A stretch of 64,000 nucleotides of DNA from positions 372,001-436,000 of the forward strand of contig NZ_CP053346.1 of NCBI RefSeq assembly GCF_013113735.1, written 5' to 3'. The translations under genes were made by a program, and so were the position numbers. The notes below the pieces were generated by a model, which was not told the origin of the DNA, did not search any database, and saw only the letters and a program-made list of their open reading frames with translations. Positions 24,983 through 33,988 of the stretch are shown here, piece by piece (within the stretch, counting starts at the first letter, position 1; the number at the start of each line of letters is the position of its first letter). Origin of the DNA: Sphingomonas sp. AP4-R1 (GTDB lineage Bacteria > Pseudomonadota > Alphaproteobacteria > Sphingomonadales > Sphingomonadaceae).

Positions 24983-26413
24983 TCACAACTCTCCCCCTGG
25001 CGTGCCGCTGCCGCCCTCCTCGCCACGACGCCGCTGCTTGCGGCGTGCGTTCCCAATGTCGGGCCTGCGCCCCAGCCGCGCTCGGCCGGTTCGCTCGCCA
25101 GCGCACAGGCGGTCCCCGCCTCGACCGGCCAGTGGCCGGGCGAGGGCTGGTGGCAGGCCTATGGCGATCCGCAACTGGATGCGCTGATCCGCGAAGGTCT
25201 GGCGGGATCGCCGGACATCGCGACGGCGGCCGCGCGTGTCGCCCGCGCCGAGGGCATGGCCCAGGCGGCCGGTGCCGCGCTCGGGCCGAACCTGACGGCC
25301 AATGGCCGCGCCGGCGGCACCAAGCAGAGCTACAATAACGGCATCCCCGCCGAATTTGTGCCCAAGGGCTGGAATTCGACCGGGGATCTGTCGCTGGGGC
25401 TCGGCTGGGATCTCGACCTGTTCGGCCGCAACCGCGCCACCCGCCGCGCCGCTCTGGACGAGCGCGACGCGGTGCGGATCGACGCGACGGCCGCGCGGCT
25501 CACGCTCGCCGCCTCGATCGCCAGCGCCTATGCCGATCTCTATCGCCTCTATGCCGAGCGCGACGTGACGGAGCAGGCCTCGCGCATCCGCACGGACAGC
25601 GCGAAGCTGGTCGCCGATCGCGTCGCCAACGGTCTCGATACCGAGGGCGAGCGCGCGCAGGCCGATTCGCAGGTGCCCGCAACCCGCGCCGACATCGCCG
25701 TGTTGGACACGTCGATCGAGCTGGTCCGCCATCAGATCGCGGCGCTCGTCGGCGCCGGGCCGGATCGCGGCCTGACGATCGCGCGGCCGCAACTGGCCGG
25801 GCTCGGCATGGCGGCTTTGCCCGCCAATATCGGCATCGATCTGGTCGGCCGTCGCCCCGATGTCGTCGCCGCCCGGCTACGCGTGGAAGCGTCGAACCAG
25901 CGGGTGAAGGCGGCCAAGGCGGCCTTCTATCCGGACGTGAGCATCTCGGCGCTGATCGGCTTCCAGTCGCTCGGCCTGTCGAACCTGCTCAAGCAGAACA
26001 GCTATTATGGCAACGCGGCCCCGGCCGTGTCGCTGCCGGTATTCGATTCCGGCCAGCGCGCGGGCGATTATCGCTCGCAGCGGGGCGATTATGACGCGGC
26101 CGTCGCCGATTATGATCGCACCTTGCTGACGGCGCTGCGCGAAGTGGCCGATGCGGTGAGCAACCGCGCCGGCCTGCAGCGCGAGGATACGGATGCGCGC
26201 ACCGCGCTCGCCCGCAGCGAGACCGCCTACAAGATCGCCCGTCTGCGCTATGAAGGCGGGCTCTCCACCTATCTGTCGGTGCTCACCGCCGAGGATGCCG
26301 TGGTCGCGGCCCGTCGCCGCGTCGCGGATCTTCAGGCACGCGCCTACACGATCGACATTGCATTGATCCGCTCGCTCGGCGGCGGCTTCGCCAGCGAACA
26401 AGGAAAAGGCTGA
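24977..26413 (+). CDS. NodT-type outer-membrane efflux lipoprotein (TolC-like)
   Basis: 478 residues. A lipoprotein signal with lipobox LLAAC (Cys24) is followed by two OEP repeats (WWQAYGDPQLDALIREGL, later RLRYEGGLSTYLSVLTAEDA). This is the outer-membrane channel of a tripartite pump. The start ATG lies inside TetR operator 2 and has no close SD (GGGAG is about 21 nt upstream). It is followed with a 1-nt overlap by emrA. Confidence 0.93.
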   Translation: MVSQLSPWRAAAALLATTPLLAACVPNVGPAPQPRSAGSLASAQAVPASTGQWPGEGWWQAYGDPQLDALIREGLAGSPDIATAAARVARAEGMAQAAGAALGPNLTANGRAGGTKQSYNNGIPAEFVPKGWNSTGDLSLGLGWDLDLFGRNRATRRAALDERDAVRIDATAARLTLAASIASAYADLYRLYAERDVTEQASRIRTDSAKLVADRVANGLDTEGERAQADSQVPATRADIAVLDTSIELVRHQIAALVGAGPDRGLTIARPQLAGLGMAALPANIGIDLVGRRPDVVAARLRVEASNQRVKAAKAAFYPDVSISALIGFQSLGLSNLLKQNSYYGNAAPAVSLPVFDSGQRAGDYRSQRGDYDAAVADYDRTLLTALREVADAVSNRAGLQREDTDARTALARSETAYKIARLRYEGGLSTYLSVLTAEDAVVAARRRVADLQARAYTIDIALIRSLGGGFASEQGKG

Positions 26414-27624
26414 TGGCCGAAGATAATCCCAAGATCGACGCGTCCGAAATTCCGCCCGAAGTGAAGCGGCAGGAAGAAGCGTCCAAGCCCGCCGCGCCCG
26501 CGAAGCCGGAGCAGAGCCAGCCCGATCCGGCCGAGCAGAAGGCCAAGCGCAAGCGCCTGCTGACCATTCTCGGCATCGTCGTCGGCGTGATCGCCGTGAT
26601 CCTGCTCCTCTATCATTTCCTGATCGGCGTGCGTCACGTCTCGACCGACAACGCCTATGTCGGCGTCGATTCCGCGCAGATCACGCCGCTGGTCGCGGGC
26701 CAGGTGGCCGAAGTGCGCGTGTCGAACACGCAGTTCGTCCATCGCGGCGACATTCTTCTCGTGATCGATCCGGCCGATGCGCGCATCGCCGCCGATCGCG
26801 CCGCCGCCGATCTCGCCCAGACGCGCCGCCAGCTGACGCAGACCCGCTCGACCGGCAGCTCGCTCTCCGCCGAAGTGACGGCGCGCGACGCCGATATCGA
26901 GCGCGCCCGCGCCGAGCGCGTTTCCGCGCAGGCAGATTTCGCCAAGGCCCAGACCGATCTCTCCCGCCGCGAGAAGCTGGCCGGGGCGGGCGCCGTCTCG
27001 GGCGACGAACTGACGACCGCACGCAACGCCTTCGCCACCGCCCAGGCCCGTTTGCTCGTCTCGGGCGCGGCCATCAATCAGGCGCTCGCCAACAAGAAGG
27101 CCGCGCTGCAGCGTCTGGCCGCCAACGAAGCGCTGACCGAGGGCCCGACCGAAGAGAATCCGGACGTCGCCTCCGCCCGCGCCCGCTATGACGCGGCCAA
27201 GCTGGACCTGAGCCGCACCGTGATCCGCGCGCCGATGAGCGGCATCGTCGCCCAGCGCAACGTGCAGGTGGGCCAGCGCGTGGCGCCCGGTACGGCGGTG
27301 ATGATGGTCGTCCCCTCCGCCTCGATGTATGTCGATGCGAACTTCAAGGAAGGCCAGCTGAAGAAGGTCCGCGTGGGCCAGCCGGCCACGCTGAGCGCCG
27401 ACATCTATGGCGGCAGCGTGGACTATCACGGCAAGGTCATCGGCTTGGCCGGCGGCACCGGCTCCGCCTTCGCGCTGATCCCGGCGCAGAATGCCACCGG
27501 CAACTGGATCAAGGTGGTGCAGCGCCTGCCCGTCCGCATCGCGCTCGACCCCAAGGAACTGGCCGATCACCCCCTGCGCGTCGGCCTGTCCATGGACGTC
27601 GACATCGACGTTTCGGAGCACTGA
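26413..27624 (+). CDS. emrA: EmrA/HlyD-family membrane fusion protein
   Basis: 403 residues. A charged cytoplasmic N-terminus (about 1-48, rich in Lys, Glu, Pro) leads into one membrane helix (about 52-72, LLTILGIVVGVIAVILLLYH). Then come the HlyD biotinyl-lipoyl half (VSTDNAYVGVDSAQITPLVA), a long coiled-coil hairpin with poly-Ala heptads and the returning half (APMSGIVAQRNVQVGQRV). It bridges the inner-membrane pump and the outer-membrane channel. It shares TGATG with the preceding gene. Confidence 0.94.
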   Translation: MAEDNPKIDASEIPPEVKRQEEASKPAAPAKPEQSQPDPAEQKAKRKRLLTILGIVVGVIAVILLLYHFLIGVRHVSTDNAYVGVDSAQITPLVAGQVAEVRVSNTQFVHRGDILLVIDPADARIAADRAAADLAQTRRQLTQTRSTGSSLSAEVTARDADIERARAERVSAQADFAKAQTDLSRREKLAGAGAVSGDELTTARNAFATAQARLLVSGAAINQALANKKAALQRLAANEALTEGPTEENPDVASARARYDAAKLDLSRTVIRAPMSGIVAQRNVQVGQRVAPGTAVMMVVPSASMYVDANFKEGQLKKVRVGQPATLSADIYGGSVDYHGKVIGLAGGTGSAFALIPAQNATGNWIKVVQRLPVRIALDPKELADHPLRVGLSMDVDIDVSEH

Positions 27625-27626
27625 GC

Positions 27627-29159
27627 ATGGCAAGTGCGGCGGCCACCGCGCCGCAGGCCAGGCCGGCGGTGAACCCCTGGCTGGTGGGCGTGATCCTCGC
27701 GCTCTCCAACTTCATGGTGGTGCTCGATATCTCGATCGCCAACGTGTCCGTGCCGCATATCGCGGGCAGCCTCGCCATCTCGCCCGATCAGGGTACGTGG
27801 GTAATCACCTCCTATTCGGTGGCGGAGGCGATCTGCGTGCCGCTCACCGGCTGGCTCGTCGCCCGCTTCGGCACGGTCCGCACCTATCTCGTCGCGATGA
27901 CGGGCTTCGGCATCTTCTCGGTGCTGTGCGGCCTGTCGACGACGCTGGGCATGCTCGTCGCCTGCCGCATCGGCCAGGGCATTTGCGGCGGCCCGATCAT
28001 GCCGCTCACCCAGACTTTGCTGATGGCGGTGTTCCCGCCGGAGAAGCGCGGCCAGGGCATGGGCCTGTGGGCGATGACCACCGTGGTCGCGCCGATCGCG
28101 GGCCCTTTGCTGGGCGGTCCGATCAGCGACAACTGGTCGTGGCACTGGATCTTCTTCATCAACATCCCGATCGCGATCATCTGCGTCGGCGGGTCCTTCA
28201 TCAACCTGAAGAGTTTCGAGACGCCGACGCGCGCCGCGCCGATCGACAAGGGCGGGATGATCCTGCTCGTCATCTGGGTCGGCGCGCTGCAGATCATGCT
28301 CGATATCGGCCGCGACCATGACTGGTTCTCGTCCGATCTGATCAAGGTGCTCGCCGTGGTCGCGGCGATCGGCTTCGTCGCCTTCGTCATCTGGGAGATG
28401 ACCGAGGAGCAACCGGCGGTGAACCTGCGCGTGTTCCGGCACAGGGGCTTCACCATGTCGGTGATCTCCCTCTCGCTCACCTACGCGATCTTCTTTTCGG
28501 CGATCGTGGTGACGCCGCAGTGGCTGCAGGGGGCGATGGGCTATACCGCCACCTGGTCCGGCTTCGTCGTGGCGTGGCAGGGGCTGTTCGCGGTGATCAT
28601 GTCGCCCATTGTCGGCAAGCTGGTCGCCAAGACCGATCCACGACGGATCTACACGATCGGCGTGCTGTGGATGGGCGTGACGATGCTGATCCGCTCGCAC
28701 TGGTCGACCGATGTGGATTATTTCCACCTGATGCTGCCGCATCTGCTGCTGGGCATCGGCATGCCGATGTTCTTCGTGCCCGTCACGATGATCGCGCTGG
28801 CCGCCGTCGATCCGCATGAGGTGCCGGGGGCGGCCGGCCTCCAGAATTTCGCGCGCACGCTTTCGGGCGCGTTCGGAACGTCGATCGCGACGACCTTGTG
28901 GCAGAATGGCGCGGAGGCGCAGCGGTCCGAACTGACCAACATCCTCCAGCCCGGCCTCTATCAGGATCAGCTCGCCCAAGCCGGCTTCGTCGGCGAACGC
29001 GCGCGCGGCCTGCTGGAGCAGCTGGTGATGAGCCAGGGCTTCGCGCTGTCGCTGGTCCATATCTTCCAGGGCGCGGCCGTGCTGCTGTTCATCAGCTCCA
29101 CGCTCGTGTGGTTCGCACCCCGCCCGCGTGCCGCCCCGCCGCCGGGGAGCGCCCACTGA
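27627..29159 (+). CDS. emrB: EmrB/QacA-type DHA2 major facilitator drug exporter
   Basis: 510 residues with about 14 hydrophobic segments. DHA2 landmarks are NFMVVLDISIANVSVPHIAG (motif D1 in TM1), GWLVARFGTVRTYLVA (motif A) and RIGQGICGGPIMPLTQ (motif C region). It is a proton-driven exporter of hydrophobic drugs or weak acids. It is third in the nodT-emrA-emrB operon, followed by a hairpin terminator. Confidence 0.95.
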   Translation: MASAAATAPQARPAVNPWLVGVILALSNFMVVLDISIANVSVPHIAGSLAISPDQGTWVITSYSVAEAICVPLTGWLVARFGTVRTYLVAMTGFGIFSVLCGLSTTLGMLVACRIGQGICGGPIMPLTQTLLMAVFPPEKRGQGMGLWAMTTVVAPIAGPLLGGPISDNWSWHWIFFINIPIAIICVGGSFINLKSFETPTRAAPIDKGGMILLVIWVGALQIMLDIGRDHDWFSSDLIKVLAVVAAIGFVAFVIWEMTEEQPAVNLRVFRHRGFTMSVISLSLTYAIFFSAIVVTPQWLQGAMGYTATWSGFVVAWQGLFAVIMSPIVGKLVAKTDPRRIYTIGVLWMGVTMLIRSHWSTDVDYFHLMLPHLLLGIGMPMFFVPVTMIALAAVDPHEVPGAAGLQNFARTLSGAFGTSIATTLWQNGAEAQRSELTNILQPGLYQDQLAQAGFVGERARGLLEQLVMSQGFALSLVHIFQGAAVLLFISSTLVWFAPRPRAAPPPGSAH

Positions 29160-29165
29160 TCGACG

Positions 29166-29205
29166 GGGATGCGGCGCCGAAATCGGTACTCCGGCGCCGC
29201 ATCCC
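29166..29205 (+). terminator. Terminator hairpin of the efflux operon
   Basis: Arms GGGATGCGGCGCCG (29166-29179) and CGGCGCCGCATCCC (29192-29205) pair perfectly around a 12-nt loop, 6 nt after the emrB stop. Only a short mixed tract follows, so it is a strong hairpin but not a classic T-tailed terminator. Confidence 0.75.
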
Positions 29206-29298
29206 TGTCGCAAAAGCGCCTTATTGCGCGAGCAGAGGCATTGACCATATCGCGTCGACCGCCTTTGCGGCGACCAAGTCTTTCAGAGTGGATCGATC

Positions 29299-30063
29299 GT
29301 GGCGAACAATGCCCTCAAGCCCAGTTTCTGGCGTCGGGAACATCATCTGGACCGCATGAACATGCGCCAGCTGGTCGTGGCTTTCTTCCAGTATCCGGCG
29401 ATCATCGCCTACATCCTCATCGCGATCGTGGCGGCCGTCGTGTCCGGCCTGTATCCCACCTCCGCGCTGCAGACGATCGCGGCGGTCGCCAGCTCGATCC
29501 TGCTCTATCCGCTCGTCTGGTACGCGCTCCACCGCTGGGTGCTGCATAGCCAGTGGATGTACAAGGTGCCGTTCCTCGCCTCCACCTGGAAGCGCATCCA
29601 TTACGATCATCATCAGGACCCGAACCACCTGGAGATCCTGTTCGGCGCGCTGCACACGACGCTGCCGACGATCTTCCTCGCCTCGGCGCCCGTCGGCTGG
29701 CTGATCGGCGGCCTCGGCGGCGCGGCGGCCGCCTTCTCCTCCGGCCTGCTGATGACCTGCTTCTACGAATTCTGCCACTGCATCCAGCATCTGGCCTACA
29801 CGCCGAAGCATCCCGCGCTGGTGATGATGAAGCAACGCCATATGGCGCACCATTTCCATGACGAAACCGGCAATTTCGGCATCACCAACTTCTTCTGGGA
29901 TCGCCTGTTCGGCACGATGTACGCCAAGGTGAGCGAGCGGAAGAAGAGCCCGACCGTGTTCAACCTGGGCTACACGCCCGAGGTCGCCAAGCGCTGGCCG
30001 AAGGTTGCCGAGCTGTCGGGCGGCGTCGCCACCGGTCATCCCTCCACCCGCATCAAGCACTGA
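29299..30063 (+). CDS. Fatty-acid hydroxylase / sterol desaturase family membrane enzyme
   Basis: 254 residues with a GTG start (MANNALKPSFWRRE). Histidine clusters for a di-iron centre are HRWVLHS, HYDHHQDPNH, HCIQHLAYTPKHP and RHMAHHFHDE, interleaved with about four membrane segments (for example FQYPAIIAYILIAIVAAVVSG). Members hydroxylate or desaturate lipid chains at the membrane, including ceramide fatty acids. It is followed after 14 nt by a YghO-like N-acyltransferase gene, which suggests a joint lipid pathway. The substrate is not proven by sequence. Confidence 0.88.
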   Translation: MANNALKPSFWRREHHLDRMNMRQLVVAFFQYPAIIAYILIAIVAAVVSGLYPTSALQTIAAVASSILLYPLVWYALHRWVLHSQWMYKVPFLASTWKRIHYDHHQDPNHLEILFGALHTTLPTIFLASAPVGWLIGGLGGAAAAFSSGLLMTCFYEFCHCIQHLAYTPKHPALVMMKQRHMAHHFHDETGNFGITNFFWDRLFGTMYAKVSERKKSPTVFNLGYTPEVAKRWPKVAELSGGVATGHPSTRIKH

Positions 30064-30077
30064 GGCCCCACTCCTAT

Positions 30078-31253
30078 ATGGCCACATCGAGCGCGACGAC
30101 GATCCGCCCGGTCGTCACCAAGGCGGACCGCAAGGCGTTCGTGAACCTGCCCTTCCGCCTCTATGCGGAAGATCCGGCGTGGGTGCCGCCGCTCAAGGAT
30201 GAGTCGATGGGGCTCATCACGCCGGGCAAGAATCCGTTCTTCGAGCATGCCGAGGCCCAGTTGTTCCTGGCGGAGCGCGGCGGCGAGATCGTCGGACGTA
30301 TCTCCGCCTCGATCGATCATGCCTGGACGCCGATGCCCGCCGACAAGGGCGGCGGCGCCGACAGCGGCAATTGGGGCTATCTGGATGCCGAGGATCAGGA
30401 AACGGCCCGCCTGCTGATCGCGCGCGCCGAGGACTGGCTGCGCGAGAAGGGCGTGAAGCGCTCGATCGGCCCGATCTCGATGTCGATCTGGGAAGAGCCG
30501 GGCCTGCTCATCCGAGGCCACGATCAGTCGCCGACCGTGATGATGGGCCATGACGACAAGCGCTACGAAGCGTGGGTCGAGGCCGCCGGCTATGCCAAGG
30601 TGAAGGATCTCCACACCTGGGAGCTGGACATCACCCGGCAATTCCCGCCGCTGATCCAGCGCATCATCCAGTCCGGCGAGAAGAATCCGCGCATCCGGAT
30701 CCGCAAGGTCGACAAGTCGAAATTCGCCGAGGAAGCGGCGATCATCCTCGCCATCCTCAACGATGCGTGGAGCGACAATTGGGGCTTCGTGCCCTTCACC
30801 GCGAGCGAGATCGCGTTCGCCGGCAAGAAGATGAAGCCGATCATCTTCAACGATCTGGTCCGCGTGGCCGAGCTGGACGGCGAGCCCGTCGCCTTCATGA
30901 TGACCTGGCCGAACCTGAACGAGCTTCAGGCGGACCTGAATGGCGAGCTGTTCCCGTTCGGCTTCATCAAATTGCTGTGGCGCCTGAACGGCGGCTTCTC
31001 CGGCAAGCCCAAGGTCAACACGATGCGCGTGCCGCTGATGGGCGTGGTGAAGCGGCTGCAGGCGAGCCGCATGGCCAGCCAGCTCGCTTTCATGATGATC
31101 GAATATATCCGCCGCGATTCGGTGGCTTATTATGGCTCCACGCGCGGTGAGATCGGCTGGATCCTCGAGGACAATCAGGGGATGAACTCGATCGCCGAAG
31201 CGATCGACTGCACGATCAACAAGACCTACCGGATCTACGAAAAGACGCTGTGA
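30078..31253 (+). CDS. YghO-like GNAT-fold N-acyltransferase (candidate ceramide synthase)
   Basis: 391 residues, a tandem GNAT-like protein of the YghO type: NLPFRLYAEDPAWVPPLKDE and KNPFFEHAEAQLFLAERGGE at the N-terminus, then SIWEEPGLLIRGHDQSPTVM. From family knowledge, the bacterial ceramide synthase of Caulobacter belongs to this broad acyltransferase group, but most members are untested. With the hydroxylase upstream, a role in sphingolipid (2-hydroxy-ceramide) synthesis is attractive in a sphingomonad. Serine palmitoyltransferase is not in this window. It overlaps the DUF167 gene by 4 nt. Confidence 0.82.
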   Translation: MATSSATTIRPVVTKADRKAFVNLPFRLYAEDPAWVPPLKDESMGLITPGKNPFFEHAEAQLFLAERGGEIVGRISASIDHAWTPMPADKGGGADSGNWGYLDAEDQETARLLIARAEDWLREKGVKRSIGPISMSIWEEPGLLIRGHDQSPTVMMGHDDKRYEAWVEAAGYAKVKDLHTWELDITRQFPPLIQRIIQSGEKNPRIRIRKVDKSKFAEEAAIILAILNDAWSDNWGFVPFTASEIAFAGKKMKPIIFNDLVRVAELDGEPVAFMMTWPNLNELQADLNGELFPFGFIKLLWRLNGGFSGKPKVNTMRVPLMGVVKRLQASRMASQLAFMMIEYIRRDSVAYYGSTRGEIGWILEDNQGMNSIAEAIDCTINKTYRIYEKTL

Positions 31254-31573
31254 CGGCCCTGCCCTGGGCCGAGGACGGCGCCGGTCTCCGGCTCGCCGTC
31301 CGCGTCACGCCGAAGGCCTCGCGCGGCGCCGTGGCCGGGATCATCGCCGATGCGGATGGGCGCCCCCTGCTGTCGATCCGGATCGCGGCGCCTCCTGTGG
31401 ACGGGGCGGCCAATGCGGGATTGATCCGCTTCCTCGCCAAGCAATTGCGGCTGCGGGCCAGCGACATCACGATCGCCTCGGGCGAAACGGGCCGGGTGAA
31501 GATGGTCCGCCTTGCGGGCGATCGCGAAACGCTGGCCGAAAGGCTCACCGCCTTGGCGAACGGCACGGGATAG
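31250..31573 (+). CDS. DUF167 family protein (YggU-like)
   Basis: 107 residues with a GTG start inside the preceding stop (GTGA overlap). Family blocks are VRVTPKASRGAVAGI and IAAPPVDGAANAGLIRFLAK. It is a small cytoplasmic protein of unknown function that is widely conserved. It is the last gene of the hydroxylase-acyltransferase operon and is followed by a family A repeat. Confidence 0.88.
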   Translation: MTALPWAEDGAGLRLAVRVTPKASRGAVAGIIADADGRPLLSIRIAAPPVDGAANAGLIRFLAKQLRLRASDITIASGETGRVKMVRLAGDRETLAERLTALANGTG

Positions 31574-31589
31574 GGACTGTGCCCCCCAC

Positions 31590-31674
31590 CCCGTTCGTGC
31601 TGAGCGAAGCCGAAACACGGGCTTCACGCGGCGTCCCTGCGGCACGTTCTTCGACTTCGCTCAGAACGAACGGA
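31590..31674. repeat. Intergenic inverted repeat, family A
   Basis: Arms CCGTTCGTGCTGAGCGAAG and CTTCGCTCAGAACGAACGG with the internal CACGGGCTTCACGCGG shared with the 21138 copy. Outer CCCCACC/GGTGGGG-like runs extend the stem. It lies between the convergent DUF167 and exonuclease III genes. Confidence 0.86.
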
Positions 31675-31742
31675 GTGGGGGGAGATCCGAAAGATCTGCG
31701 GGTCGATCTCTGAGGTGGGGCGTATCCCGCGCAACCCAGGCC

Positions 31743-32522
31743 CTACCGCAGCACCGCCCACACCGGTGCGTGATCGCTCGCCTTTTCCTTGCCTCGCGTG
31801 TCGCGATCGACGCCCGCATCCGCCAGCCGGTCGGCCGCCGCCGGGCTGAGCAGCAGATGATCGATGCGGAAGCCGGCATCGCGCGCCCAGGCGTTCATCG
31901 TATAATCCCAGAAGGTATAGACGGGCCCGCGCGGATGGATCGCGCGGATCGCATCCGTCCAGCCGGCATGGATCAGGCGGCGGAAGGCGGCGCGGCTTTC
32001 GGGCTGGGAGAGCGCATCGTCCGCCATGCGGCGCGCATCCCAGATATCGTCCTTGTGATCGGTCGGGATCACGTTCCAGTCGCCCGCCAGCACCACCGGC
32101 TGTTCGCTGGCGAACAGGGTCTGCGCGCGCTCCAGCAGCGCTTCGAACCAGGCCAGCTTATAGTCGAACTTGGGGCCGGGCTGCGGATTGCCGTTCGGCA
32201 GATAGAGGCCGCCCACGATCACGCCGCCCACCGCCGCCTCGATATAGCGGCTGTGGCTGGGATCGGGATCGTTCGGCAAGCCGCGCTGCGTCTCGACCAG
32301 ATCCAGCCCCTCGCGCGCGAGAATGGCGACACCGTTCCAGCTCTTCTGGCCATGCCAGATCGCGCTGTAGCCGGCCGCGCGGATCTCCATTTCCGGAAAG
32401 CGTTCGTCGGGTGCCTTCAATTCCTGCAGGCAGGCGACGTCCGGCTTGGTCTCCTCCAGCCATTCGAGGAGGCGCGGCAGGCGTGCGCCGATGCCGTTGA
32501 TGTTGAACGTGGCGATCTTCAT
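31743..32522 (-). CDS. xth: Exodeoxyribonuclease III
   Basis: 259 residues from ATG 32522 (MKIATFNINGIGARL). Endonuclease/exonuclease/phosphatase motifs are VACLQELKAPDERF (metal Glu), LAGDWNVIPTDHKD and GFRIDHLLLSP. It is the apurinic endonuclease and 3'-repair exonuclease of base-excision repair. Downstream of the small membrane gene on the same strand. Confidence 0.95.
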   Translation of the reverse strand: MKIATFNINGIGARLPRLLEWLEETKPDVACLQELKAPDERFPEMEIRAAGYSAIWHGQKSWNGVAILAREGLDLVETQRGLPNDPDPSHSRYIEAAVGGVIVGGLYLPNGNPQPGPKFDYKLAWFEALLERAQTLFASEQPVVLAGDWNVIPTDHKDDIWDARRMADDALSQPESRAAFRRLIHAGWTDAIRAIHPRGPVYTFWDYTMNAWARDAGFRIDHLLLSPAAADRLADAGVDRDTRGKEKASDHAPVWAVLR

Positions 32523-32566
32523 GGGAGCCGCATAGCGCAGCGACGCGCCCGGCGTCTCTGCCCGAT

Positions 32567-32755
32567 TCAGTGCTGCGCGTTCTGCAGCGGCAGATCGAAC
32601 TTCACCGTGTCCGTCGGCACCGGCGTGAGCAGCAGCAGCAGCCCGGCGAACAGACCGAGCCCGCCCCACACGAAGCTGCGGCGGCGCAGATCGGCGATGC
32701 CGCGCGCGATCGCGAAGATCCCGCAGATCAGGAAAACGAAGGTCCAGCTGTGCAC
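32567..32755 (-). CDS. Small two-helix membrane protein
   Basis: 62 residues from a GTG at 32753-32755 (MHSWTFVFLICGIFAIARGI). There are two hydrophobic helices (about 4-17 and 28-44, VWGGLGLFAGLLLLLTPVP). An in-frame extension into erpA exists but would overlap that gene heavily. The function is unknown. It lies between erpA and xth on the same strand. Confidence 0.55.
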   Translation of the reverse strand: MHSWTFVFLICGIFAIARGIADLRRRSFVWGGLGLFAGLLLLLTPVPTDTVKFDLPLQNAQH

Positions 32756-32768
32756 GATGGTCGCGCGA

Positions 32769-33101
32769 TCAGACCGAGAAGCTGGTTCCGCAGCCGCAGC
32801 CCGAGGCGGCATTGGGGTTGGTCACCTGGAACGAGGCGCCGCCCAGCGACTTCACGAAATCCACGGCGCTGCCCCGCACCAGATCGAGGCTGACCGGATC
32901 GACGACGAGGCGAACGCCATCGCGCTCCGCCACCTCATCCTCGCTCTCCACCGTGTCGGCGAGACCGAATTTATACTGGAAGCCCGCGCAGCCGCCGCCT
33001 TCGACGGACAGGCGCAGGATGGCCGGCTTGCCCTGCTTGGTCGCGATCGTCGCGACCCGCTCGGCAGCGGAAGAGGTCAGGTCGATCGCAGTCTCGCTCA
33101 T
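32769..33101 (-). CDS. erpA: Iron-sulfur cluster insertion protein ErpA
   Basis: 110 residues from ATG 33101 (MSETAIDLTSSAAERV). Conserved cluster ligands are Cys38 (EGGGCAGFQYKF) and Cys102/Cys104 (SGCGCGTSF). This A-type carrier hands Fe-S clusters to target apoproteins. The in-frame extension upstream to 33158 lacks family similarity. Confidence 0.94.
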   Translation of the reverse strand: MSETAIDLTSSAAERVATIATKQGKPAILRLSVEGGGCAGFQYKFGLADTVESEDEVAERDGVRLVVDPVSLDLVRGSAVDFVKSLGGASFQVTNPNAASGCGCGTSFSV

Positions 33102-33176
33102 GGGCGCAAGATAGGAAGCGCGAAGATGGGCGACAAGCTCCGCCCCGGACGTCACCATATACCGAAATCACCCAAT

Positions 33177-33890
33177 TCAATCGACGTCGTCGGGGCCGCC
33201 CGTCGCGATGTCGCTCGAACGCTGCTGCATCGCGACGACATAGTCGCCCGCCTGCAGGAAGGGCACCGGATTCACGGCGTGGCCGTCGATGCGGACTTCA
33301 TAATGGAGGTGCGGGCCGGTCGAGCGGCCGGTGGAACCCACCAGAGCGATCAGATCGCCGCGATGGACGAGCTGGCCCGAGTGGACGAGAATGCGCGAAA
33401 GGTGGCCGAAGCGGGTCTGCACGCCCTTGCCGTGCGCGACTTCGACCAGATTGCCGTAGCCGTTCGACCATTCGGCCTTGTCGACGATGCCGTCGGCGGT
33501 GGCATAGACGGCGGTGCCCTGCGGCGCCGCCAGATCGATGCCCGCATGCATCGCCGCCGCGTGGCGGAACGGATCGGAGCGGACGCCGTAGCCGGAGGTG
33601 AAGGTGGCGGCGTTGATCGGCTTGGCGGAGGGGACCGCGATCACGCCCTGGCCGATCGCGTCCTGCTTCTTCCAGCCCATGAACATCGCGTGGAACGCAT
33701 CGTCGCCACCCGAGACGGCGGCGGCATCGTCGATGGAGTCGAGCGCGGCCTCGTCGGTGACGTCGCCGATCTTGTCGCCAACCTGCGGTGCGGCGGTATC
33801 CGCGAAAGCGGGCGCGGCGGCGGTCATCAGACCGAAGGCGACAAGGAGAGTGGAGAACGAACGGAAGCCGGTCTTCAAACGTGCGGTCAT
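33177..33890 (-). CDS. Exported M23 (LytM) family peptidase
   Basis: 237 residues with a signal peptide (about 1-30, cleavage near AFA-DT). The M23 domain has zinc ligands His115 and Asp119 (MHAGIDLAAP), and His196 with catalytic His194 (TGPHLHYEV). With a full ligand set it is likely an active peptidoglycan endopeptidase in the periplasm, not only an activator. There is no LysM or coiled-coil domain. Confidence 0.92.
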   Translation of the reverse strand: MTARLKTGFRSFSTLLVAFGLMTAAAPAFADTAAPQVGDKIGDVTDEAALDSIDDAAAVSGGDDAFHAMFMGWKKQDAIGQGVIAVPSAKPINAATFTSGYGVRSDPFRHAAAMHAGIDLAAPQGTAVYATADGIVDKAEWSNGYGNLVEVAHGKGVQTRFGHLSRILVHSGQLVHRGDLIALVGSTGRSTGPHLHYEVRIDGHAVNPVPFLQAGDYVVAMQQRSSDIATGGPDDVD

Positions 33891-33988
33891 GCGATCCCCA
33901 ACGGAGGCTTAGCCCGCGTGAGAGCCCCCGCTCCCGCACGGTCAGGTTAAGCTGCCGTTCTGGAGATGCCCCTCCCGCAACGACGCAT

